Assembly (NCBI RefSeq): GCF_009905535.1
Contig: NZ_JAAALA010000030.1
Coordinates: 1-52,419, forward strand
DNA length: 52,419 nucleotides
Direction: 5' to 3'
Origin: Caulobacter sp. SLTY
GTDB lineage: Bacteria > Pseudomonadota > Alphaproteobacteria > Caulobacterales > Caulobacteraceae
Positions 15,147 to 22,838 of this stretch are shown here, in pieces. The notes under the pieces are model-generated. The model was not told where the DNA came from. It searched no databases and saw nothing but the letters and a program-made list of their open reading frames with translations. Position 1 is the stretch's first letter. Every line of letters begins with the position of its first letter. A program made the translations under genes and the position numbers.

Positions 15147-18100
15147 TTGGACGAGACAGCGCGGTTGAAGGCTCTGGCCGCATTGAATGTCATGGACACC
15201 CTCCCCGAGGCGCGGTTCGACCGCATCACCGCGCTTGCCAGCGATCTCTTCGATGCCCCGATTGCCCTGGTGTCCCTGGTTGACGATCACCGGCAGTGGT
15301 TCAAATCCCGCGTTGGCCTGGAGGCATGTTCGACCGACCGCTCCTTGGCCTTCTGCGCGTTTGCTCTGGATCTGGGGCCGAGCGCCGTGATGGTTGTTGA
15401 GGACGCCACTCGGGATTCCCGGTTCGTGGACAATCCTCTGGTGACGCAGGAGCCGAAGATCCGGTTCTATATGGGCGCCAACCTTACGACCCCAGAAGGA
15501 TACAATCTCGGAACGCTTTGCGTCATCGATACCAGACCCCGTTCGACCCCATCCGAGCGGGACCAGCAACGTCTGCGTCAGCTGGCGCAGGTTGTGGTGG
15601 ACGAACTGGTTCTTGGACAGGTGGCGCGGCAAGCGGCCGAGAAGCACACCCTTCTTCGTATGGCGGAAACCATGTCTGGAGTGGGTCACTGGCGACTCGA
15701 CCTGGCCAGCGGCGGTATCGAATGGTCCGACGAAGTGTATGGAATTCACGGCGTGCGCCGGGAAGAGTTCGATCCCAATCTCGGAGAGGCGCTGCTCTTC
15801 TACCCGCCCGAGGACCGCGAGGCCGTCGAAAGTCACATCGCCGACGCCATTGCCAGCCGGACCGGCTTTCAATTTCAACTTCGCCTGCGGCGGCCCGACG
15901 GAGCGTTGCGGCACGTCACCTCAAAGGCCGTGTGCGAAATTGGAGCACTCGGCGAGCCGGTCGCGCTGTTTGGGCTCTTCCAGGACGTCACTGAGCATCA
16001 GACCCGCCTCGACCGCGTCCGCAAGAGCGAGGCTCGATATCGCCTCCTCGCGGATAACGCGGGCGATGTGATCACCCTTTATGATGCCGAGGGCGGAGGC
16101 CTCTATTCCTCGCCCGCTCTAGAAAGACTCCTCGGATACGCTTCTAACGATGCAAAAGGGATGAGCGCGGCCGACTTTCTTCATCCGGATGACCAGGAAG
16201 TCGTCCGGGCCGCCTTTTCAGCGCTGGCGCAAGGGCAGGCGGAGGCCACTGTCCAGCATCGTTCACGGCACAGGTCCGGCAAGTATGTTTGGGTCGAGAC
16301 CAATCTGCGCTCCATTCAGAATGGACCTGAAGACCCCGCCTCGGTTCTGGGCGTGTCGCGCGACGTCACGGAGCGCAAGGCGCTCGAAGCCGAGACGCTT
16401 GTCGCCCGAGATCAGGCGCGCGAGCAGGCCCAAAGAGCGCTGCTCGCGGAGGATATCGCCGGGGTCGGCTACTGGAGGGTCGATCTGGCGACGAACGATC
16501 TCTTCCTGTCGCCCAAGATGTACGAGATCTACGGCATAAGGGCTGATGAGCAGCCGACGGCGGACGACATTCTCGCCCAACTCCATCCGGAAGAGCGGGT
16601 CGAGGAGCTGGCGAGGGTGGCTCAGCGGCTCAAGACCGGCGAGGCGGAGATCAACGCGGTCTTCAGGATTATCCGTAGGGACGGCGAGGTGCGGCACCTG
16701 CGCGGCAGTTCGATCATGGAATTTGGGCCGGATGGCGCGCGCAAGGCGGTGCTTGGAACGGTCATCGACATCACGGACATCATCGCGGCGCGCCAGGCGG
16801 TTGCGGAGAGTGAGGCGCGCTACCGACGTCTGGCTGAGCAGGCGACCGACATCATCGCCCGCACAAACCTTGATGGGCAAATTGAGTTTATCACCCCCTC
16901 GGTCCAGCACACCTTAGGCTATTCGCCAGAGACGTTCATCGGCCGGATGTCTACTGAACTGATCCATCCCGATGACCGCGCATTGGTCGCCAGGGTTTAT
17001 CAGGACCTCCTGACCCAGGGCGACGACGCGCCCACGCCCCAGGTAAGGTATCGCGGCCGTCATGCCGACGGTCGATGGGTCTGGCTCGAAGGCAGGCCCC
17101 GCGTGGTCTTCGATCCCGGATCGAACACGCCGATAGGCTATCAGGACCTCGTTCGCGATGTCTCCGTCTCGGTCGCCGCGGAGGAGGCAGTCGAGCAGGC
17201 GCGCGCGGCGGCCGAGGCGTCGGCCGCCGCTAAGACCGACTTCTTGGCCAACATGAGCCATGAATTGCGCACGCCGTTGACCTCCGTCCTTGGCTTCAGT
17301 CGATTGATCAAGGAACAGCCCGAGCTCTCGGCCAACACGCGCCGCTTCGTGGACCGGGTCATGAATGCGGGCGCTGCGCTCCTTGCGACGGTTAACGATA
17401 TTCTCGATTTTTCGAAGCTTGAGGCGGGTCAGATCGAGATCAAGCGCCAGCCGGCCAGCGCCCTGGCGGTCCTCAGCCAGACGGTCGAGCTTTTCGGCGT
17501 GCAGGCCGAAGAAAAAGGCCTATCCCTGCATCTGGACGCTGCCGAGCATGTCCCCGACCTCGTGCTCATCGATGCGGACCGACTCAGGCAGGTGCTCCTC
17601 AACCTGGTCGGAAATGCCGTGAAGTTCACGGAGGTCGGCGAAATTCGAATTCATGCGCATCACCACGACGGCGCTCTCCACATCGCCGTGGTGGATACCG
17701 GGGATGGCATCGCCAAGGATCTGCAGGCCAAGCTTTTCCAACGGTTCTCGCAGGTCGATGCGTCGCCTACGCGTTCGCATGGCGGGACCGGTCTGGGCCT
17801 GGCGATCTGCAAGGGCCTAGTCACGGCGATGGGCGGCGACATTGGCCTGACAAGCGAGCCAGGCCAGGGCGCGCGGTTCTATTTCTCGATCCCCGCGCCG
17901 GAAGTCGAGCCGATCGGCCCGCGTCAGGGCCTCGAAGTCGGACAGGGGCTTCCGGCCGGCTTTAGGGTGCTGGTTGCGGACGACAATACCGTCAATCTAG
18001 ACCTGATCGGAGCAGTCCTTCGGGGGTTGGGCGTAGAGGTGACGACGGCTAGCGATGGACGATCGGCCGTCGACATTGCCTTGGGCGCTCCGTTCGACGC

Positions 18101-18335
18101 CATCCTGATGGACTTGCGAATGCCCGGGCTTGAAGGCCCGGATGCGGCGAGGGAGATCCGAGGAGGGGGCGGGGTGAATGCGGAAACGCCAATACTCGCC
18201 TTCTCTGCCGATGTGACCAGCCCTCTGGACGCGGAACTGTTCGATGGATTGATCGCCAAACCCATCGACCCTACGGCCCTTTTGACCGCTCTTGCCGCCA
18301 TATTTGAACCGGAGCCCAAACGTGGGGCAGCTTGA
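15147..18335 (+). CDS. Hybrid sensor histidine kinase, GAF-PAS(4)-HK-REC, 1062 aa
   Basis: Soluble multi-sensor kinase with no membrane segment. Order: GAF about 20-150 (SLVDDHRQWFKSRVG), four PAS domains at about 165-290, 295-418, 430-555 and 560-690, HisKA with phospho-His705 (FLANMSHELRTPL), HATPase about 805-920 (N box NLVGNAVKFTE, DTGDGIAKD, GGTGLGLAICKGL), and a C-terminal receiver with Asp989. The PAS regions match those binding small ligands or sensing redox, but no cofactor residue is clear. The start is TTG 15147 with GGAGGG seven bases before. A single-domain regulator gene overlaps its end by 14 bases, suggesting transfer of phosphate from REC or His705 to that partner through an HPt. 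Confidence 0.93.
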   Translation: MDETARLKALAALNVMDTLPEARFDRITALASDLFDAPIALVSLVDDHRQWFKSRVGLEACSTDRSLAFCAFALDLGPSAVMVVEDATRDSRFVDNPLVTQEPKIRFYMGANLTTPEGYNLGTLCVIDTRPRSTPSERDQQRLRQLAQVVVDELVLGQVARQAAEKHTLLRMAETMSGVGHWRLDLASGGIEWSDEVYGIHGVRREEFDPNLGEALLFYPPEDREAVESHIADAIASRTGFQFQLRLRRPDGALRHVTSKAVCEIGALGEPVALFGLFQDVTEHQTRLDRVRKSEARYRLLADNAGDVITLYDAEGGGLYSSPALERLLGYASNDAKGMSAADFLHPDDQEVVRAAFSALAQGQAEATVQHRSRHRSGKYVWVETNLRSIQNGPEDPASVLGVSRDVTERKALEAETLVARDQAREQAQRALLAEDIAGVGYWRVDLATNDLFLSPKMYEIYGIRADEQPTADDILAQLHPEERVEELARVAQRLKTGEAEINAVFRIIRRDGEVRHLRGSSIMEFGPDGARKAVLGTVIDITDIIAARQAVAESEARYRRLAEQATDIIARTNLDGQIEFITPSVQHTLGYSPETFIGRMSTELIHPDDRALVARVYQDLLTQGDDAPTPQVRYRGRHADGRWVWLEGRPRVVFDPGSNTPIGYQDLVRDVSVSVAAEEAVEQARAAAEASAAAKTDFLANMSHELRTPLTSVLGFSRLIKEQPELSANTRRFVDRVMNAGAALLATVNDILDFSKLEAGQIEIKRQPASALAVLSQTVELFGVQAEEKGLSLHLDAAEHVPDLVLIDADRLRQVLLNLVGNAVKFTEVGEIRIHAHHHDGALHIAVVDTGDGIAKDLQAKLFQRFSQVDASPTRSHGGTGLGLAICKGLVTAMGGDIGLTSEPGQGARFYFSIPAPEVEPIGPRQGLEVGQGLPAGFRVLVADDNTVNLDLIGAVLRGLGVEVTTASDGRSAVDIALGAPFDAILMDLRMPGLEGPDAAREIRGGGGVNAETPILAFSADVTSPLDAELFDGLIAKPIDPTALLTALAAIFEPEPKRGAA

Positions 18336-18750
18336 TCGCAAGGCCCAGAGAGTTTTCGTGGCCGAAGACGATAGGGCTATCCTAGACCTGATCGTCACCC
18401 GTCTCGACTTGGCCGGCTATAACACGGCCTATGCGAGGGACGGATTCGAGGCGCTTGAGGGCATATTCGCCACGCGGCCGACAGCTGTCATCCTGGACAT
18501 CGGAATGCCCCGGCTGGACGGTCTTGGCGTCCTTCGACACCTAAGGAAGGCGCCGCTCTTCGCGAACTTGCCCGTCATGATGGCTACGGCGCGGAATACT
18601 CCGATGGAGCTTCGCACTGCGATGGATCTAGGCGCTCGAGACTTCCTGACCAAGCCGTTCGAGGACACACAGCTTCTGTGGCGCGTCGGCCGAATGCTGA
18701 GACAGCGCAGGCCGCTTCAGCAACGAGGCCCAGTCATTCTGGAATGCTAG
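18322..18750 (+). CDS. Single-domain response regulator (REC), 142 aa
   Basis: Receiver-only protein: acidic Glu15-Asp16-Asp17, phospho-acceptor Asp59 (ILDIGMPRLDG), Thr89 and Lys111 (FLTKPFED). No output domain follows. GTG 18322 is preceded by GGAGC and lies inside the last codons of the hybrid kinase, so the two are translationally coupled. An in-frame ATG at 18292 would overlap the kinase more and lacks a ribosome site. Its last 17 bases overlap the convergent FixJ-type gene. Confidence 0.87.
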   Translation: MGQLDRKAQRVFVAEDDRAILDLIVTRLDLAGYNTAYARDGFEALEGIFATRPTAVILDIGMPRLDGLGVLRHLRKAPLFANLPVMMATARNTPMELRTAMDLGARDFLTKPFEDTQLLWRVGRMLRQRRPLQQRGPVILEC

Positions 18751-19390
18751 AGTCGGGCCCGAAGGGGCGGGACCCCAACCCGCTCATGGTGACCATCCGC
18801 ACCAGATGGCCCAGTCTTGCCGCGCCCATCTTCAGCATGAGGGATCGGCGGTGGGCTTCGACAGTGCGCACGCTGATCCCCAGGCTTTCGGATATCTGAG
18901 GTCCGGTGCGCCCTTTGCCGATCTTCAGAAGAATTTCCAGCTCCCTTGCGGTCAAGGTCTTGAGGCGTGCCGTGACCCTGTCCCGCTCGGCCGCCATAGT
19001 CGAATCCTCCTCCGGCGGGTACTCAAGCGCGCGGACGATTTCGACCAGGCGGGCGAGATTGTCGGTCTTTTCGACGAAGTCGCACGCTCCGGCTTTCATC
19101 GCACGGACAGCCAATGGCACGTCAGCATGAGCGGTCACCACAACCACTGCTATCCTGGGCGACGATGTGCGAAGGACTTGGGTCAGGGTTACGCCGTCCA
19201 TCGGTGTCATCCGCACGTCCGTGACGACACAACCGACCGAGTCCGCCGTCAGGCGCGTCAAAAGGTCACTGGCTACCCCAAAGGTCTCCACGGCGAATTC
19301 GGCCGGCGAAAAGTGGGCGGCGATGACGTCCCGCATCAGGGAGTCATCATCGACAATATAGACCCGCTGCCGGCTGTCTGCGTTCGTCAT
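18734..19390 (-). CDS. FixJ-family response regulator (REC + LuxR HTH), 218 aa
   Basis: DNA-binding response regulator. The receiver covers 8-120 with Asp14-Asp16, phospho-Asp58 (VVTDVRM) and Lys108 (FVEKTDN, where Thr replaces the usual Pro after Lys). A linker with TMAAERDRVTARLKTL leads to a LuxR-type helix-turn-helix at about 146-205 (LTARELEILLKIGKGRTGPQISESLGISVRTVEAHRRSLMLKMGA). It is the only DNA-binding output in the signalling island, transcribed against the kinase-receiver pair and overlapping the latter by 17 bases. Targets are unknown. Confidence 0.92.
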   Translation of the reverse strand: MTNADSRQRVYIVDDDSLMRDVIAAHFSPAEFAVETFGVASDLLTRLTADSVGCVVTDVRMTPMDGVTLTQVLRTSSPRIAVVVVTAHADVPLAVRAMKAGACDFVEKTDNLARLVEIVRALEYPPEEDSTMAAERDRVTARLKTLTARELEILLKIGKGRTGPQISESLGISVRTVEAHRRSLMLKMGAARLGHLVRMVTMSGLGSRPFGPDSSIPE

Positions 19391-19746
19391 CCGCCTATCC
19401 TATCAGGGATTTGGAGCGCTGCACCACGCCGCGCAGCGGTTGGCCCTTCGGAGCCAGGGGAGCGGAAGGGCGCAGACACACCGGGCTGCCGGGTGGGCCT
19501 ATCCGTAGATCTACCTAGCAATTACCGCCAATTGCGCGAGGCCGATCATCGTCGTTTAAGTGGGCGTGAGGGTGATGTCTCCCGAGGGGATTCCCCCGCA
19601 CAAGCTAAAGTGGTGACTGGGGTCCTTATCAGACCGCACGCCAGATTTTGACCGAGTCCAGCCGACACCGGACGCCCCATCTTGATCGCCCAGGTTTTGC
19701 CGGCGACCGCGATGGCCGTTGGAGGCTAAATCCGTGAGGCCCGATC
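19391..19746. other. 356-base divergent intergenic region
   Basis: This spacer separates the divergent FixJ-type gene and the CheY-like gene at 19747 and must hold both promoters. I see no convincing protein-coding frame, tRNA or terminator. A weak inverted repeat (GCGCTGC and GCAGCGC-like, around 19415-19440) is not distinctive. It contains mixed-G+C stretches such as ACCTAGCAATTACCGCCAAT near 19511-19530. Confidence 0.5.
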
Positions 19747-20121
19747 GTGAACGTTCTCTATGTCGACGATGAAGCAGACCTTCGCGAACTCGCGCAGTTC
19801 TCGCTGGAGCTGGATCCCGACATGCGGGTGGTGACAGCCGCTTCAGGCGCCGCGGCTCTGGAACACCTGCGCCAAGCTCCGGTGGATGTTGTGCTGCTGG
19901 ACGTGATGATGCCGAAGATGGACGGTCCGACAGTGCTGACCACCCTGCGCGCCGAAATCGGCGGCGCGCCCCCGGTGATTTTCGTCACAGCGCGAGCCCT
20001 GCCGGATGAGCGTCGCCGACTGCGCGAGATGGGCGCGCTCGACGTGATCACCAAGCCCTTCGATCCTATGACCTTGGCCAAAACCGTCCGCACTGCGCTC
20101 GCGGGGCGTCATGACGGATGA
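19747..20121 (+). CDS. CheY-like response regulator, 124 aa
   Basis: A minimal receiver: Asp7-Asp8, phospho-acceptor Asp52 (LLDVMMPKMDG), Thr81 and Lys103 (ITKPFDP). It ends right after the receiver fold, so the output must be protein interaction or phosphotransfer. The start is GTG 19747. The last 11 bases overlap the HPt-REC gene at 20111, so the two are translationally coupled and are likely partners, with the HPt passing phosphate to or from this receiver. Confidence 0.88.
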   Translation: MNVLYVDDEADLRELAQFSLELDPDMRVVTAASGAAALEHLRQAPVDVVLLDVMMPKMDGPTVLTTLRAEIGGAPPVIFVTARALPDERRRLREMGALDVITKPFDPMTLAKTVRTALAGRHDG

Positions 20122-20794
20122 CCTGCTTGCCCCGCTGCGGGCTCGTTTCAGGCAACGATGCATGGCGGACTTGGCCACGCTGCGTCAACTTCTGAACCAG
20201 GACGAAGACCTTCGTCGTGAGCCCGTCCGAATGGTCGCCCACGGTCTGTCCGGCATAGCCGGCAGCTTCGGACATTCCTCGTTGGGGGCCCTTGCCAGCG
20301 ATATCGACGATGAAATCACCAAGCGCCAGGTCGTGGCCGAGGAAAAGCTCCGGAAACTCGCCGCAGCCCTGGAGCAGGCCATTGGCGATGCGGGAGCACG
20401 GCAAGACGGCGAAGAGAGACGTGACGGCGTGCAAGGCTATGCTTTGATCATCGAAGACGATTTGCTGATGGCCGATGTCCTCGCGCGACATCTCGAAATG
20501 CTGGGATACCGCCCTGTATCGATCGTCTCGACTGCAGCGGATGCGCTTGCGGCCATAGAGGGTCGGGAACCGGCGTTGATTCTCGCGGACATCTGCTTGG
20601 CGGATGGGGAGAGCGGTCTGGAGATCGCTCAGGCCATTCATCGCAACCATCATGTTCCGCTCGTCTTCGTCAGCGCCCGCCCTGAACTGGCTGCAGAGTC
20701 ACCGCGGACGACAGTCCTGGATAAATCGAAGCTGAGTTTGGCCGCGCTCCGGACGGTCATCGAGCGGGCTCGTCGGACTTGGTACCTGGAATAG
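20111..20794 (+). CDS. HPt-REC fusion phosphotransfer protein, 227 aa
   Basis: A histidine phosphotransfer domain joined to a receiver without kinase or output domain. The HPt helix carries His44 in RMVAHGLSGIAGSFG, and helices continue to about 95. The receiver at 108-225 has Glu115-Asp116-Asp117, phospho-Asp160 (LILADICLADG) and Lys205 (VLDKSKLS). An intramolecular His-Asp pair outside a kinase suggests a phosphate relay or sink shared between the hybrid kinases here. ATG 20111 lies in the end of the CheY-like gene. A leaky stem-loop follows in the convergent spacer. Confidence 0.85.
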   Translation: MTDDLLAPLRARFRQRCMADLATLRQLLNQDEDLRREPVRMVAHGLSGIAGSFGHSSLGALASDIDDEITKRQVVAEEKLRKLAAALEQAIGDAGARQDGEERRDGVQGYALIIEDDLLMADVLARHLEMLGYRPVSIVSTAADALAAIEGREPALILADICLADGESGLEIAQAIHRNHHVPLVFVSARPELAAESPRTTVLDKSKLSLAALRTVIERARRTWYLE

Positions 20795-20817
20795 CGGTAC
20801 TGTTTGCGCTCTCAAGG

Positions 20818-20878
20818 GTGAGCGGGTCTTTGCTTCGGACGCCGACCCCGCCCGACCAACAGCGGGGAAGACCCTCAC
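20818..20878. terminator. Stem-loop in the spacer between convergent genes
   Basis: GTGAGCGGGTCTT (20818-20830) pairs with AAGACCCTCAC (20868-20878) with a two-base bulge and a long loop. It lies between the stops of the HPt-REC gene and the convergent TadE/G-like gene, a usual place for a bidirectional terminator, but there is no T-tract on the plus strand. Confidence 0.3.
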
Positions 20879-20888
20879 TATCCGGCCC

Positions 20889-22127
20889 CTACTCCGTCAG
20901 TCGCACATTCGCCGTGCTGCCGGGGCCGACGCCGTCGGGCACCGGCACGTTGGTCCCGCTGTAGTTCTTGTTGATCACCAGGTCCGGGTTTTCCTTGAGC
21001 TGCAGCGACTCGGCGACGATCACCGTCCAGGCCGACTGGTCGGCGACCTTGTTCTTACCCAGGACCACAAGGGTGGCGTTGGGGATGTAGACGGTGCCGA
21101 GCAGCTCCCGCGCCGCGCTGGAGGAGATCTCGAAGGTGTTGGTGTTGTCGCGGGTGGTGGCGATCACAAAGCCTGCGTAGGCGCCCTGACGGCGACCGCG
21201 CAGGCGAATCTGGGACTCGTCCTTGAAGTTGAACTGGGCGTCTCTGCCGAAGACCAGCACGACATTGTCGCCGATCAGGCTGGCGTTCTCCTTCAGCACC
21301 AGGGCGCCCTTGCGGAAGACATGCTCGCCGGGCAGCAGGGTGATGGTTCCCGACTTGCCGACCTGGATGGCGCCGCAATGCACGCCGGGGGCCAGGACGA
21401 TGGGCAGGAGCTCCGAGACGATATCCACCGGAGAACAGGCTCCGCCATCGGCGCTGATGGTCATGTCGGCGAAGGGGTCGTCGATGGCCGGGGCGTCTGT
21501 CTGGGCCGCGGGATTGATGGCCCCAGTGGCCAGACCGGCGGCCTGCACCGTGCCGGCGGTCAGGCTGGCCGCGCCTTCGACCGTGACGTCCCCGTTGCCG
21601 TGGACCAGGCAGCCGGGCGCCAGAATCTGGGCGCTGTCCTTGAGATTGATGTTGTCTTGCTTGTCCACGCCGAAGCTGAGCACGCAGAGCGGCGTGGTCC
21701 CCATGCGCTGAGCCTTCGACACGATGGTGAAGTTCCAGCCGCCGGGGGGCAGAAGGTTGACGAAGAAGCTGGCGCGGTTGGCCGTGATGGTGACCGTCGC
21801 CAACCCCTCCTCCTCGTCGAACTCGATGGCGCTCTGGTAGCTGAGGCGGCCATCCATCTCGGCCAGTTGCTGGGTGATGACCGCCTTGACCCGCTCCGCC
21901 AGGCCGCCGTTGTCGGCCACGCCCATCTGCTTTGCGGCCATCAGGGCGGCGGAGTCGGCCACCTCCTGGAGGTTGCCCTTGTCCCCGCTCACCGAGGCCA
22001 GATCGACCGCGCCAAGCACCAGAATAGCGATCACCGGGGCGGCCAGCGCGAAGGTGGTGACCACATTGCCACGTCGGTCGCCGACGAGGCGGCGAGCCAG
22101 CTGCACGAGGGCGTCGGGCAGCCTCAT
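20889..22127 (-). CDS. TadE/TadG-like envelope protein, 412 aa
   Basis: Pilus-assembly-type protein. Residues 18-65 match the TadE/G-like N-terminus: a short basic head, a hydrophobic helix (TFALAAPVIAILVLGAVDLASVSG) and the polar DKGNLQEVADSAALMAAKQMG segment. The large remainder lies outside the membrane and is rich in Val/Ile/Gly turns such as GTITLLPGEHVFRKGALVLKENASLIGDNVVLVFG, suggesting stacked beta strands or a beta-helix; Cys near 147, 173, 233 and 250 could pair. It may be a minor pilin-like or surface component. ATG 22127 overlaps the TGA of the upstream response regulator by four bases, so the two are co-translated. No other tad genes are in view. Confidence 0.75.
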   Translation of the reverse strand: MRLPDALVQLARRLVGDRRGNVVTTFALAAPVIAILVLGAVDLASVSGDKGNLQEVADSAALMAAKQMGVADNGGLAERVKAVITQQLAEMDGRLSYQSAIEFDEEEGLATVTITANRASFFVNLLPPGGWNFTIVSKAQRMGTTPLCVLSFGVDKQDNINLKDSAQILAPGCLVHGNGDVTVEGAASLTAGTVQAAGLATGAINPAAQTDAPAIDDPFADMTISADGGACSPVDIVSELLPIVLAPGVHCGAIQVGKSGTITLLPGEHVFRKGALVLKENASLIGDNVVLVFGRDAQFNFKDESQIRLRGRRQGAYAGFVIATTRDNTNTFEISSSAARELLGTVYIPNATLVVLGKNKVADQSAWTVIVAESLQLKENPDLVINKNYSGTNVPVPDGVGPGSTANVRLTE

Positions 22128-22738
22128 CCGTCCCCGCTGGCCGCAGCGGATTCCACAGCGGCCGCAAAGTCGGCGGCCGCCTCACGCAGGTCAGGGTTGG
22201 TGCGCAGGGCGGCCCCCAGAAAGCGGGATCCCTCGCGGGCGACCGAGCGCAGCCCGGCCTCGGCCTGCTGACGGGCCTGGCTGATGCGAAGCCGTTCCTC
22301 CAGCAGTTCGGCCTCGTTGGCGCAGGTGCGGTGGACGTAGCGGATCTGGTAGCTGAGCAGGCGCCAATTGATCGGCTTGGCGATGAAGGAGGTGGCGCCG
22401 GCGTCGAAGGCGCGGTCGATGGCGGCCGTGTCCTCGCGGCCGGTCACCACGATCACCGGCAGACGTTCGGTGGCTGGATCGGATCGCAGTCGGCGGAGCA
22501 CCTCGAAGCCGTCAACGCGCGGCATTTCCAGGTCGAGCAGCACAAGATCGGGCTGGCGCTCGGCGATGCTGGCCAAGCCCTCCTCACCGTCAGCGGCGGT
22601 CTCGATGGAGCTGTTCTCAGTGGCCAGATGCACGGCCGCAAACTCGCGCAGGATCGGATCGTCATCGACGAACAGCAGGCGCAGGTCGGCAGCGACACCG
22701 TAGTAAAATGCCCGCTTGAGTTGGACGCGCGCGTCCAT
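22124..22738 (-). CDS. Response regulator, REC with helical tail, 204 aa
   Basis: The receiver occupies about 18-135 with Asp25-Asp27, phospho-acceptor Asp69 (LLDLEMPRVDG), Thr99 and Lys121 (FIAKPINW). The KPINW and following YQIRYVHRTC are typical of receivers joined to GGDEF or kinase modules, but here only about 70 helical residues follow (EAELLEERLRISQARQQAEAGLRSVAREG), so the usual output is absent. ATG 22738 opposes the giant kinase at 22839 across 100 bases. Its 3-prime end overlaps the TadE/G-like gene, linking phospho-signalling to an envelope protein. Confidence 0.85.
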   Translation of the reverse strand: MDARVQLKRAFYYGVAADLRLLFVDDDPILREFAAVHLATENSSIETAADGEEGLASIAERQPDLVLLDLEMPRVDGFEVLRRLRSDPATERLPVIVVTGREDTAAIDRAFDAGATSFIAKPINWRLLSYQIRYVHRTCANEAELLEERLRISQARQQAEAGLRSVAREGSRFLGAALRTNPDLREAAADFAAAVESAAASGDG

Positions 22739-22838
22739 CCTGTTCCCCCAGATCCGAAGCCGTCCCCACATTAAGCACGGGGAAATTAATGGTGAGTAAC
22801 GTCAGTTTTCCTAAGTCTCTGGCGGGGCGGAACTTTTA

